64,000 bases of DNA from Candidatus Accumulibacter adjunctus (lineage in GTDB: Bacteria; Pseudomonadota; Gammaproteobacteria; Burkholderiales; Rhodocyclaceae), in contig JFAX01000003.1 in NCBI GenBank assembly GCA_000585015.1, forward strand, positions 5,576 through 69,575, given 5' to 3'. The position numbers were made by a program, and so were the translations under genes. Below, piece after piece: positions 19,601 through 28,069 of this stretch. Under the pieces are notes generated by a model. The model ran no database searches, had not been told where the DNA came from, and was given only the letters and a program-made list of their open reading frames with translations. Position 1 is the stretch's first letter, and the number at the start of each line of letters is the position of its first letter.

Positions 19601-19891
19601 TTCGTCGAGCCGGCCGACGGCGGCCGACGCACTGTACCGGTACTTCGTGTAGCCGCGCGCGGCGAGGCGGCTGCGCAGTTCGCCGGCACTCAGCATGTTG
19701 CCGTCCTCGCCGGTCAGGGCATGGTAGGTGTAGTCGTGGCAGTTCTGGATGGCGCTCGCCAGGCGGGGCCAGGAAATGGCCAGCAGCGACAGGACGACCA
19801 GGGCGAGGAGGGCGGGCAGGGTGAAGGCGCGCTGCCGCAGCGCGTACCCGCAACGACCCGGTGGCCTCCGTTGCTGCGCCAGCGAACTCAT
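16697..19891 (-). CDS. Large exported Calx-beta protein with N-terminal CHAP/NlpC-like segment and three ~60-aa Cys repeats
   Basis: 1064 aa. TM/signal anchor, NCHDYTYHAL...GDALLFGDSHSGVVN, Calx-beta blocks (VDYQTQPGSARPGVDYTPVTGTLSWAESDKG), Cys-rich repeats ending NCPxxxC. Confidence 0.75.
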   Translation of the reverse strand: MSSLAQQRRPPGRCGYALRQRAFTLPALLALVVLSLLAISWPRLASAIQNCHDYTYHALTGEDGNMLSAGELRSRLAARGYTKYRYSASAAVGRLDEKQRYRPGDALLFGDSHSGVVNAAGTIDHYFQNFVGNSLPRKSEVVDPRDLDYQRTLFKGWTVERILQAHRSYREDQIEIWRKGSPDTIGFVESWGEVGKDVGQVSLAVHRTGSGRGALSVQIVPRGSPSYLATASAGVSYRLASDTLDWADGEVGRKTVEIEILNSDAEPGDRALLLGIAVKRGDARPDRWPETTLVLKRAAASRDRSRMGGEISFVEDAVSAAPADRQVRLIVTRDGFSKGEVTVDYQTQPGSARPGVDYTPVTGTLSWAESDKGIRSIDVPILAASGGGAMASFTVTLANPSGGAEVVRPATVTVNLQRAPVDPGQALPGGSRAGPAEGDTSEPAPASAGSQTRRKNCLYLRLKPEQVQIGAGGQLSFTATAVFDDGSETDVTRLASWQPGPANTYGAPPEVRFDERVLVSARWDGCAGKATVDLQAAAWTPPLSHADDRRPGEPGSEPWRPTWYVLCDRSGRVVYGEDTTPALFGIIAGPFMGPRRAEQWIGENCPRTVCTIEGTHGLCAREPPPAAAAGDGYQALCDPTGHVVIGRSGTLPGHRPMSPALAGEASARWWIEQNCPSWTCTPDGACARAGAIRSGGRWAVVCSRQHGGVGFTEYPNRVDSWVWVEHLLSDGDARNWLAANCPSERCDRDGRCLPGGPATAPSAQQRPSEVPTGSVLDLYGQRERSRQGAGSGSLGPYWGPGGRFSSDTLRQQMARDGQTLSTSRDGDGRSAGGESHCASDATCPAGYSCQGGHCLPVTAGDGQQPAGATTRDTSSRPAAVATPAVTGASAAAATAAATAATTAATPSTAAGSPPPGVYEPKGNGQACLQVGQQMEARCRQMSEDCNRRNCSGGGYSGCALDCPGCGGHFGNYIAWCSLHPAYQAKVSSGLTGFVAEIGTCIAQFLADGKPGRRERGADCQRQAQRKLDQGRDAWVQQTCQARCAEDGRKGVAVLGGARHRCECH
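17178..17226. repeat. 12-bp tandem repeat (GTGGCCGCTGTG-type, 4 copies) encoding an Ala/Thr linker
   Basis: gtggccgctgtggtggccgctgtggcggccgctgtggcggccgctgcg. Confidence 0.85.
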
Positions 19892-20150
19892 TGCAAGCCT
19901 GTCCCGTCACCTCGTGGGCGACCGCCGTCGCCCGCTGCGAATGGCTGGCGGCAGGAGCCACGACGGGCCGCTGCCGATGCCGACACGACACTCCCTGATC
20001 CCGCGCAGCTTGCCGGTGGCCGCGGCTGTCCAGCAGCGGCATGACGATCAGGGTGTGCGGGCGGGAGCGGTCTGTAGACAGTATAGGTGGCCCCACGGCC
20101 AGCGGTGGCAATCGTTGATCGCCGGCGGCCGTGCTGCCGCCGGCGCCCGC

Positions 20151-22661
20151 TCACTGGCTGCTGGCGAGCACTTGCGCCAGCGGCAGCCGCGTCGCCTGGC
20201 GCGCGGCCTGGCGGCTGGCGAGGATGGCAGCGGCCAGCGTCGCGGCGGCGCCGGCGAGCAGGGCCAGCCAGGGAACGTCGAGCGGCATCCGCCAGTGGAA
20301 GGCCTGCGGATTGACCACGTGCGTCAGCACGGCGCCGATGGCGATGCCGCAGGCGAGGCCCAGCAGCAGTCCGATGCCGGCGATCAGCGCGCCTTCGAGC
20401 ATCAGCGAGTGGCGCAGCATGCGCTGGTCGAAGCCCAGCGCGGCCAGCGTCGCCAGCTCGCGCGCGCGCAACCAGACGCTGGCGGTGAGCGTGACGGCGA
20501 GACCGAAGACGCCGATGACCATCGCTGCCGCCTCGAGGGCATAGGTGACGGCGAAGCTCTTGTCGAAGATCGACAGGCTCAACCGGCGGATGGCGCCGCT
20601 GCTTGCGACTTCCAGCCCGTGCGCGGCGACCTGCGCCGCCAGCCAGTCGCCGGCGGCGCCTTCCTGCCCTGGTCGTGGCCAGAGCGCGAGATCGTTTGGA
20701 CGGAAGTCGCCACCGAGTCGCTGATGATCCTCGCGGCTGATCACGATGGCGCCGAACTGGCGCGCGTAGTCACGCCAGATGCCGCCGACGAAGACCTCGA
20801 CCTCGCGTCCGAGCACGGGCAGGCGCAGGGTCTGGCCGGGGCGGCTGCCGTAGATCTCGTGCATCGCCTCGCTGATCCAGACCACCGGCATCTCCGCCGG
20901 CGGGACGAGAACTGCTCCCGTGAACGGCAGGCGCGCGGCCGGGTCGTCACGGTCGAGCTCGCGCACCAGCAGCGCCACGGGCGGTCGCCGCGGGTCGAGC
21001 GTCAGGCTGCCGTGGGCGCTTCGTTCGACGCGCAGGAACGGCGCTTCGGGGCGCTCGAGGGCCGTCAGCAGCTCCTGCGGCAGCGGGCTCGCCTTGCCGC
21101 GCAGGTAGAGCGGTGCCGGCAGGACATGGTCGAGCCACTGGTCCACCGCGACGCGGAAGCTCGACACCATGATCACCATGCTGGCGGTCAGCGCGAAACT
21201 GACGATCAGCCCGCTGGCCGCCACCTGCGCCATCAGCGGCGCCTGTGCGACGTTCTGCAGGGCGATGCGCTGCGGCGCCGGCAGCCGCAATCCGGCAGCC
21301 CGTCCGAAGATCTCCTGCGTCAGCAGCGGCGCACCGGCGACGCCGATGAAGAGGACGAGCGCGATGGCGATGTAGGCCGCCAGTGGCACGCCGGACAGCG
21401 CCGGCAGCTGCAGCAGCCCGCCGGCGAGCAGTGCCAGCGCGGCCGGCAGCAGCAGCTGCCGGCCGCGCTCGCGCGCTCGCTGCGGGTGCGCGGTGAAGCC
21501 GTTGTTGAGCGCTGCGACGAGCGGCTGGCGCAGGTTCAGCCAGGCCGGGTAGGCGGCACCGGCCAGGCTGGCGGCGCAGCCGAGAAGCAGGAAGCCGGCT
21601 GCCGGCAGGAGGCGTGGCACGATCACCGGCACGTTGCCGGCAAAATAGCCGCCGCCGAGGTCGCCACCGAGCAAGCGGGTGAAGGCCATGGCCAGCGCGT
21701 AACCGAGGACGAGGCCGAACAGGGCGCCCGGCAGGCCGATCGCCAGCCCTTCGAGCAGCACCTGCAGCAGGCGCATGCGCGGCGGCAGGCCGAGCACGCC
21801 GAGCAGCGCGAACTGCGTCGAGCGCTGCGCAACGGCGGTGAGCTGGGTCGCGAAGACGAGGAAGGCGCCGGTCAGCAGGGCGACGAGGGCGAGCACGTTG
21901 AGGTTCACGCGATAGGCACGCGACAGGTTGGACGCACGCTCGCCGTCGTCCTCTGCGACGCGCAGCAGCAGGGCTGGCGGCAGGCTCGCCGCGACGCGTT
22001 CCCGCCAGCCAGCCAGATCGCTGTCGGCTGCCAGCCGGATGCGGATCTCGCTGACCGCGTCGGCTGGTCCGAAGTGTTCCTGCACCCAGGCGATGTCGGC
22101 GACCAGCAGGAGATCGTCGCGGCCGGCGGCGGGCAGGTCGCCGCGGATCGTCGCCACCCAGCGTTGATCGCCGCGCAGCAGGGTCAGCGTCGCGCCGGCC
22201 TGCAGGCCGAGTTCGCCGAGCAGGGCTGGCGAGGCGTACAGCCCGCCATCGAGGATGCCGCCGGTCGCCGCTCGCTCCGCATCGCGCGGCAGCAGTGCGG
22301 GCATCAGGGCCGGCGCGCTGAAGACGTCGATGCCGATCAGGCGCAGCGGCGTGCGCTGGCTGCCGATGCGCACGCGGGTTTCGATCACCGGCGCGGCGAT
22401 GAGCACTGCCGGGTCGCTGCTGATCTCGTCGAGCAGCGGCAGAGGCACGCCGCCGGCGCTGTCGCGGGCGGCGATGACGGCGTCCGGCTCGCCCTGGACG
22501 GTCTTCATGGCGCGCGCGAAGTCGGCGAGGGCCGCCTCGTTGATCAGGTGGATCGAGTAGCCGAGTGCCACACCGAGGGCGATCGCCAGCATCGACAGCA
22601 GCGTCGCCGCCCGCCGCGTACGGAACTGGGCGCGGATCAGCCAGGCGGCGAGGATCCTCAT
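20151..22661 (-). CDS. ABC transporter permease, FtsX/YbbP-like
   Basis: 836 aa with two sets of TM segments: FRTRRAATLLSMLAIALGVALGYSIHLINEAAL; C-term AMVIGVFGLAVTLTASVWLRARELATLAALGFDQRMLRHSLMLEGALIAGIGLLLG. Confidence 0.9.
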   Translation of the reverse strand: MRILAAWLIRAQFRTRRAATLLSMLAIALGVALGYSIHLINEAALADFARAMKTVQGEPDAVIAARDSAGGVPLPLLDEISSDPAVLIAAPVIETRVRIGSQRTPLRLIGIDVFSAPALMPALLPRDAERAATGGILDGGLYASPALLGELGLQAGATLTLLRGDQRWVATIRGDLPAAGRDDLLLVADIAWVQEHFGPADAVSEIRIRLAADSDLAGWRERVAASLPPALLLRVAEDDGERASNLSRAYRVNLNVLALVALLTGAFLVFATQLTAVAQRSTQFALLGVLGLPPRMRLLQVLLEGLAIGLPGALFGLVLGYALAMAFTRLLGGDLGGGYFAGNVPVIVPRLLPAAGFLLLGCAASLAGAAYPAWLNLRQPLVAALNNGFTAHPQRARERGRQLLLPAALALLAGGLLQLPALSGVPLAAYIAIALVLFIGVAGAPLLTQEIFGRAAGLRLPAPQRIALQNVAQAPLMAQVAASGLIVSFALTASMVIMVSSFRVAVDQWLDHVLPAPLYLRGKASPLPQELLTALERPEAPFLRVERSAHGSLTLDPRRPPVALLVRELDRDDPAARLPFTGAVLVPPAEMPVVWISEAMHEIYGSRPGQTLRLPVLGREVEVFVGGIWRDYARQFGAIVISREDHQRLGGDFRPNDLALWPRPGQEGAAGDWLAAQVAAHGLEVASSGAIRRLSLSIFDKSFAVTYALEAAAMVIGVFGLAVTLTASVWLRARELATLAALGFDQRMLRHSLMLEGALIAGIGLLLGLACGIAIGAVLTHVVNPQAFHWRMPLDVPWLALLAGAAATLAAAILASRQAARQATRLPLAQVLASSQ

Positions 22662-23320
22662 TCGAGCCCCTGCGGGGTCAGCGTCAGGATGCGGTCACAG
22701 GACTCGGCAACGTGCCGCGAATGGGTGACGATCAGCGCGCTCGCCCCCTGCTCGCGGACCCGTTCGAGCAGCAGCGCCAGCACCTGGCCGGCGGTGCGCG
22801 GGTCGAGGTTGCCGGTCGGCTCGTCGGCGAGGATCAGCCGTGGCCGGTGCACCAGCGCGCGCGCGATGGCCACCCGCTGCAGCTCGCCACCCGAGAGCGA
22901 CGCCGGCCAGCGATCGGCGAAGCCCGCCAGGCCGACGTCGTCGAGCAGCGCCTGCGTGCGCGGTGCGTGTTCGGCCGGCAGCACGCCGGCGAGGAGCAGC
23001 GGCACGCCGATGTTCTGGGCGACGGTCAGCGTCGGCAGGACATGAAAGGCCTGGAAGACGAAGCCGATGCTGCGCGCGCGCAGCGCTGCCCGTGCGGCCT
23101 CGTCGAGGCGGACGATGTCCACCGCCGGCGAGCCGATCGCGATCGAGCCGCTGTCCGGCGTGTCGAGGCCGGCGATGCAGTTGAGCAGGGTGCTCTTGCC
23201 GATCCCGGATTCACCGACCAGCGCGACGATCTCGCCGGCGGCGACGCTCAGCGCGAGGTCGGTGAACAGCGCGCGGCTGGCTTGGCGGTGTCGCCTGGCC
23301 AGGCCGGTGACCGTCAGCAT
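22658..23320 (-). CDS. ABC transporter ATP-binding protein, LolD/YbbA-like
   Basis: IVALVGESGIGKSTLLNCIAGLD, LSGGELQRVAIARALVHRPRLILADEPTGNLD; overlaps the permease start by 4 nt. Confidence 0.95.
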   Translation of the reverse strand: MLTVTGLARRHRQASRALFTDLALSVAAGEIVALVGESGIGKSTLLNCIAGLDTPDSGSIAIGSPAVDIVRLDEAARAALRARSIGFVFQAFHVLPTLTVAQNIGVPLLLAGVLPAEHAPRTQALLDDVGLAGFADRWPASLSGGELQRVAIARALVHRPRLILADEPTGNLDPRTAGQVLALLLERVREQGASALIVTHSRHVAESCDRILTLTPQGLE

Positions 23321-24636
23321 CGCCGCTCGGACAGGTGGCACCAGTTGATCCTGCGTCGCGGCAGCAGGTAGTCGAGCTCCTCGGGGCTGCGTTCCTGCAG
23401 ACGCAGGGCACGCTCGATGGCGGGGCCGTCGATTCGTGCCAGGTCGATGATGATCGACTGCTGGCGTGGAATCTCCGGCGTGTAGACCATGACCGTCGGC
23501 AGGAGCGGCTTGTCTGCCGCTGCCGCGGCGACGACGGCGGCGATGCGGCCATCGGTCAGGCGGACGATCGATCCCGGCGGGTAGACGCCCATGGCGCGGA
23601 TGAAGAACTGCAGCAGGTGCTCGTCGAAGGCCGGGCGCTCGCGGGTCCACATCACCGACAAGGCTTCCGAGGGCGACAGCGCGCGCCCGGGTTCGAGCGG
23701 ATTGACGAGGTTGTCGAAGCGGTTGGCGATGGCGACGATGCGTGCGGTCAGGGGAATCGCGCTGCCGCTGAGGCGGTCCGGAAAGCCACGGCCGTCGCAG
23801 CGTTCGTGGTGGTGCCGGATCGCGTCGAGCACGGGCGCTGCAAGGGTTCCGGCGCGCTTTGCCGCCGCGTGGCCGCTCGCGCCGTGTGACTGGTAGATTG
23901 CCTCCTCGTGCCGGTTGCGCTCGCTGCTGCGCAGGATCGACGGACTGATCTGCAGTTTGCCGATGTCGTGCAGCAGCGCACCGCTGGCGATCGCCGGCAG
24001 AGCTGCCGGCGGTATCTGCGCCTGTTTGCCGATGAGCAGCGCCAGCGTCATCACCGCCAGCGAGTGCGCGGCGAGCCGGTCGTCGTGCGCTCTTTCGGCG
24101 ATCAGCACGAGCGCGCTGTCGGTGTCGCCGAGCAGCGCGGCCGTCGAGTCGGCGCTGAGGCGCAGCACCTCGGCGACAGCCGCCTGCGGGCGAGCGGGCA
24201 AGTCGCGGAGGGCACCCGACACCGTCGTCGCCGCCTGGAAGTAGAGCTTCTGTGCCTTGTCGAGGCCCTCCCGGTGGCGCTGCATGACGCGGCTCCGCTC
24301 CTGCTTTTCGGCCATAGCCGCTGCCGCCACGGCCGCCAGGCGAGCCTCCTCGGCGGCGGCTGCGGCGGTTGCATTCGGGTCGACTGTGTCAGCCGCGGGT
24401 CGCGGCAGCGGTTCGACCCGGCAGCGACGCGGATCGCAGAACAGTTCCGGTAGCCGCATGGCGGCGATGAGCCGGACCTGCTCCTCATCGGCGATGACGA
24501 AGGAGCTGAACAGGAACTGATGCTGCATCCACGGCACCGGCAGGCGGACGTGCACGCCGGGGCGCAGCTGCGACGCGACGATGGCGATCTCGCCCTCCTG
24601 GATGTCGCCGTCGCCGCGAGCTGGGGCAGTCGCCAT
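23314..24636 (-). CDS. HD-GYP domain protein with DUF3391-like N-terminus
   Basis: GALLHDIGKLQISPSILRSSERNRHEEAIYQSH...IRHHHERCDGRGFPDRLSGSAIPLTARIVAIANRFDNL. Confidence 0.92.
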   Translation of the reverse strand: MATAPARGDGDIQEGEIAIVASQLRPGVHVRLPVPWMQHQFLFSSFVIADEEQVRLIAAMRLPELFCDPRRCRVEPLPRPAADTVDPNATAAAAAEEARLAAVAAAAMAEKQERSRVMQRHREGLDKAQKLYFQAATTVSGALRDLPARPQAAVAEVLRLSADSTAALLGDTDSALVLIAERAHDDRLAAHSLAVMTLALLIGKQAQIPPAALPAIASGALLHDIGKLQISPSILRSSERNRHEEAIYQSHGASGHAAAKRAGTLAAPVLDAIRHHHERCDGRGFPDRLSGSAIPLTARIVAIANRFDNLVNPLEPGRALSPSEALSVMWTRERPAFDEHLLQFFIRAMGVYPPGSIVRLTDGRIAAVVAAAAADKPLLPTVMVYTPEIPRQQSIIIDLARIDGPAIERALRLQERSPEELDYLLPRRRINWCHLSERRC

Positions 24637-24705
24637 CTGTTCGTGGTCAGCCGGCGAGCACGACGAGCGGTGCTCTCGCGGGTGCGGCAGCCATGGCGGT
24701 GGCAC

Positions 24706-25953
24706 TCATCGGCTGCCGCCGGCAGTGGCGGACGCGTCCGGCACGGCAGCCGGCGGCGAACGCAGCGCGCGCAACAGCTTCTGTCCGGCACGGCCATTCA
24801 CCGTCATGCCGAGCCGCTTCTGCTCGGCCTGGATCGCCTGCCGCGAGTTGGCGCCGATCATGCCGTCGATCTCGCCGATCGGGTGGCCGCGGGCAGCGAG
24901 CAGTGTCTGCAGCTCGCGCCGCTCCTGGCGCGAGAGTCCCGCGTCGTCGGTCGGCCAGGGCGTGACGAAGGGCTTGCCGCCCTTGATGCGGTCGGCGAGG
25001 TGGGCAATCGCCAAGGCATAACTCTCGGCGGCGTTGTAGCCGTAGATCGCGTCGAAGTTGCGCAGGACGAGGAAGGCCGGGCCATTCGGCCCGGCCGGCA
25101 GGAGCAGTCCGGCCGGGGTGGCGGCTGCGTTCAGCGGCTGCCCGTCGGCACGGCGCAGGCCGCGCTCGCTCCAGTAGGACAGTGGTCGCCTGTTCGTCCG
25201 CCCGGCGACGCTGGCGTCGAAACCGGCCGGCAGCAGAACCTCGTAGCCCCAGGGCTCACCCGCTCGCCAGCCGGCCCGGTTGAGGAAGTTGGCGGTCGAG
25301 GCGAGGGCGTCGGGGACGCTGTCGATGAGGTCGCGCCTGCCGTCGCCGTCGCCATCGACGGCGAGGCGCAGGAAGGTGGACGGCATGAACTGGGTGTGGC
25401 CGAAGGCGCCGGCCCACGAGCCGACCAGCCGCTCGGGCGCGATGTCGCCGGCGTCGAGGATCTTCAGCGTGCTCAGGAACTCGCCGCGGAAAAACGGCTG
25501 TCGCCGCCCGTAGCAGGAGAGGGTGGCGAGCGAAGTGAGCAACGGCCGCTTGCCGAAGTTGCGCCCGAAGTTGCTCTCGACGCCCCAGACGGCGATCACC
25601 GTGTCGGCATCGACACGGTAGCGTTCGGCGGCCGCGGCGAGCGGCGCGGCCCATTGCTGGCGCATCGCCAGCGCGTCGGCGACGCGCTCCTCGTCGACCA
25701 GGGCGGCCAGGTAGTCCCAGATCGGCGTACGGAACTCCGGCTGGTAATCGAGCAGTTCGAGGACGCTCATGTCCGGCGTCAGCCCCTTCGTCAGGCGATC
25801 GAAGCTGGCCGTCGGCACGCCCTTCGCCGCCGCGTCGGCGCGCAATCCGGCCAGGCACGGAGCAAAGCGGTCGCCGGCAGCGGTGCTCTCGGCGGCAACG
25901 TGGCCAGCGATCAGGCCGAGGCTGGCGATGAGGGTGAGGTGGGCAGTCTTCAT
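24706..25953 (-). CDS. Lytic murein transglycosylase, MltB family, with C-terminal peptidoglycan-binding domain
   Basis: 415 aa. VIAVWGVESNFGRNFGKRPLLTSLATL, GSWAGAFGHTQFMPSTFLRLAVDGDGDGRRDL; C-term RGHPIGEIDGMIGANSRQAIQAEQKRLGM. Confidence 0.95.
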   Translation of the reverse strand: MKTAHLTLIASLGLIAGHVAAESTAAGDRFAPCLAGLRADAAAKGVPTASFDRLTKGLTPDMSVLELLDYQPEFRTPIWDYLAALVDEERVADALAMRQQWAAPLAAAAERYRVDADTVIAVWGVESNFGRNFGKRPLLTSLATLSCYGRRQPFFRGEFLSTLKILDAGDIAPERLVGSWAGAFGHTQFMPSTFLRLAVDGDGDGRRDLIDSVPDALASTANFLNRAGWRAGEPWGYEVLLPAGFDASVAGRTNRRPLSYWSERGLRRADGQPLNAAATPAGLLLPAGPNGPAFLVLRNFDAIYGYNAAESYALAIAHLADRIKGGKPFVTPWPTDDAGLSRQERRELQTLLAARGHPIGEIDGMIGANSRQAIQAEQKRLGMTVNGRAGQKLLRALRSPPAAVPDASATAGGSR

Positions 25954-26001
25954 GGGTGGGCGGTCGAGGACGAGTGAGGTCGGAGGAACGGCGTCGGAGT
26001 G

Positions 26002-26394
26002 TCAGCGCGCCCGCTCATCGCGTGGGTCTTCGGCAGGCGGCCCGTCGGCGGGGCGGGGCAGCCGTGCGGCTGCGCGGCTGGCGGCGGATGGCTCAGGCTG
26101 CCCCTCGTACTCGGCGCCGCCGAGCACCTCGCCATCGATCACCCGTCCGTCGCGTTGTTCGCGCTGTTGCGCCGCCTGCTGCATCTGCTCCTCGATATGG
26201 CGGCGCAGGTGGCGAGTCTTCCAGTACAGGTAGGCGTAAACGAGCACGCCGCCGACCACCAGGACGCCGAGCGCGACGAGCGAGAACATGAAGGCGGCGA
26301 TCAACAGCACGGCCCCGGCGAGCATGGTCAGGATGCGGCCGAGCAGCCCGTCGCCGGGTGTCGTCCGCGAGGAGCCTGGTGCGCTGGGTTTCAT
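26002..26394 (-). CDS. Small two-TM membrane protein, unknown function
   Basis: 130 aa. LLGRILTMLAGAVLLIAAFMFSLVALGVLVVGGVLVYAYLYWKTRHLRRHIEEQM. Confidence 0.75.
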   Translation of the reverse strand: MKPSAPGSSRTTPGDGLLGRILTMLAGAVLLIAAFMFSLVALGVLVVGGVLVYAYLYWKTRHLRRHIEEQMQQAAQQREQRDGRVIDGEVLGGAEYEGQPEPSAASRAAARLPRPADGPPAEDPRDERAR

Positions 26395-26653
26395 CGATGT
26401 CCTTGTGTCTGTCGCGTGTCAGTGAGCCCACGGCGGCATTGTAGACGATCGGCCATGGTCGTCACGCGGGCGCGAGTGGCTGGCGGCGACATGGGCCCAT
26501 TCCCGGCGCGGCGGATTCGCTCGGCGCCTCCTGATTCCTCGGCCATTTCGATGTCGGAGAATTTTACAGGCAGACGATGATGAAGTCCCTCGTTCTGCGC
26601 CCGGCTGATGCAAGTCACCGATATAAATGGTGTTGATTGATCGCTAAGGGTTC

Positions 26654-26669
26654 TGGCATGGGACTTGCT
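26654..26669 (+). promoter_or_regulatory. Putative sigma54 (RpoN) -24/-12 promoter upstream of the PEP-CTERM gene
   Basis: TGGCATGGGACTTGCT matches TGGCA[C/T]-N5-TTGC[A/T], about 49 bp upstream of the ATG. Confidence 0.7.
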
Positions 26670-26717
26670 CTTGTTGTGCCGTGCAAAGAAGGATTTCTTG
26701 ATTTCCCGGAGGACGAC

Positions 26718-27503
26718 ATGAAAACGACTGTATCTTCGCTGTGCAAGGCCGTGCTGCTGGCCATCACCCTGAGCGCGGGCGGCGCCTCGGCGGCCCCGAT
26801 CTTCTGGACCGACTGGACCGGCGGCGACCTCGATCCCGGCACCGGCTTCCAGGCCCAGGGCACGATCACCACTGGCAGCTCGACGGTCAGCGTGACCTAC
26901 ACGAACCCGCAGGGGATCTCCTTCTATCAGCCGAGCGGCGGCATCTACTATTACAGCAACGGTACGGACGGTCCCGGCGGAACGTCTCCCTACACGAGCA
27001 GTGCGGTTGACAACCGGCCGCCCACCACCGACATCATCGCCCTGAACCAGCAGGGGCAGCAAACCCTGACATTTTCGCAGGCGATCGCCAACCCGGTCTT
27101 CGCCTACGTGAGTCTGAACGGCAACGGTTATGCTTTCGACCGGGACTTCGACATCCTCAGCTTCGGCGATGCCAGCGACGGCAACGCATGCGGTTACTGG
27201 GGGTGCGGAACCTCGTACAAGCAGGTCGTGGGCGCCGAGTATCAGCTGCTGGGCACCGGCGAGCCGCATGGCGTGCTGCAGTTCAAGGGGACGTTCGACA
27301 CCGTGAGCTGGCGCAGTCTGAGCAACGAAAACTGGAACGGTTTCACGGTCGGCGTACAGGATACGGCGATCGATTTCTGCACCGCCAACCCGACTGCGCC
27401 GGGTTGCGCGCCGGCGGTCGGTGGTGTGCCGGAACCGGCTTCGCTCGCGCTGGTCGGCCTGGCGCTCGGCGCACTCGGCTGGCGGCGCCGCAGCCGCGGC
27501 TGA
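26718..27503 (+). CDS. PEP-CTERM sorting-domain protein
   Basis: Signal MKTTVSSLCKAVLLAITLSAGGASAA; C-term GGVPEPASLALVGLALGALGWRRRSRG. Shine-Dalgarno GGAGG upstream. Confidence 0.93.
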   Translation: MKTTVSSLCKAVLLAITLSAGGASAAPIFWTDWTGGDLDPGTGFQAQGTITTGSSTVSVTYTNPQGISFYQPSGGIYYYSNGTDGPGGTSPYTSSAVDNRPPTTDIIALNQQGQQTLTFSQAIANPVFAYVSLNGNGYAFDRDFDILSFGDASDGNACGYWGCGTSYKQVVGAEYQLLGTGEPHGVLQFKGTFDTVSWRSLSNENWNGFTVGVQDTAIDFCTANPTAPGCAPAVGGVPEPASLALVGLALGALGWRRRSRG

Positions 27504-27616
27504 TTCCGCGACGAGTTCGGCCCACGGCCCTGGCGGTTCACGCTGCCGGGGCCGTACTGCGTCAGCGTGCAGGTCGTGCGAGCGATTGGCGAATCTCCCC
27601 TCGCCCGCGCGCGGGG

Positions 27617-27666
27617 AACGGTCATGGCTTTCATCATCCGGAGTGTCTGGCAGAGCCATGACCGTT
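27617..27666. repeat. 13-bp perfect inverted repeat, aacggtcatggct...agccatgaccgtt
   Basis: Read directly; 24-nt loop. Related palindrome at 63968-63999. Confidence 0.85.
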
Positions 27667-27718
27667 GGCGGAGGTCGGTGTGCTCAGCGGCCCGGTGCGC
27701 CGGATTGGCGAGCTGTCG

Positions 27719-27967
27719 ATGCGTGAATGGGCATTGCAGGACGCGAAAGCGCGCCTGAGTGAAGTCGTGCGGCTGGCGATGGAGCACGAACCGCAGGAAA
27801 TCACCCTGCGCGGCGAGCCGGCGGTGGTGGTCCTGTCGGTGGAGGACTGCCGCCACCTGGCGCAGCCGAAACAGAGTTTCGTCGAGCTCATCCGCAACTC
27901 GCCCTTGACGGACGTGGACATCGACCTCAGCCGGGATCGGGCGGTGACGCGGGACATCGATCCGTGA
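27719..27967 (+). CDS. Phd/YefM-family antitoxin
   Basis: MREWALQDAKARLSEVVRLAMEHEPQEITLRGEPAVVVLSVEDCRHL. Confidence 0.9.
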   Translation: MREWALQDAKARLSEVVRLAMEHEPQEITLRGEPAVVVLSVEDCRHLAQPKQSFVELIRNSPLTDVDIDLSRDRAVTRDIDP

Positions 27968-28069
27968 GTGGCGGAGCTTTCCCGCTCGATCCTGGTCACG
28001 CGCAATCTGAGCGATTTCCAACTCCCTGGGGTCAGCGTCGTCAACCCGTGGTTGGAGAACCCGTCCTGA
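27968..28069 (+). pseudogene. C-terminal remnant of a PIN-domain (VapC/FitB-like) toxin
   Basis: VAELSRSILVTRNLSDFQLPGVSVVNPWLENPS* directly after the antitoxin stop; matches the PIN C-terminal pattern (LVTRNxxDF..xGvxvvNPW). Confidence 0.75.

Noticed and set aside
19749-23045. 1098-aa + strand ORF
   Set aside because: Antisense to the ABC permease; Q/R/E-rich shadow frame.
27504-27718. IS element remnant around the 13-bp inverted repeat
   Set aside because: No transposase fragment or target-site duplication visible; kept only as a palindrome.
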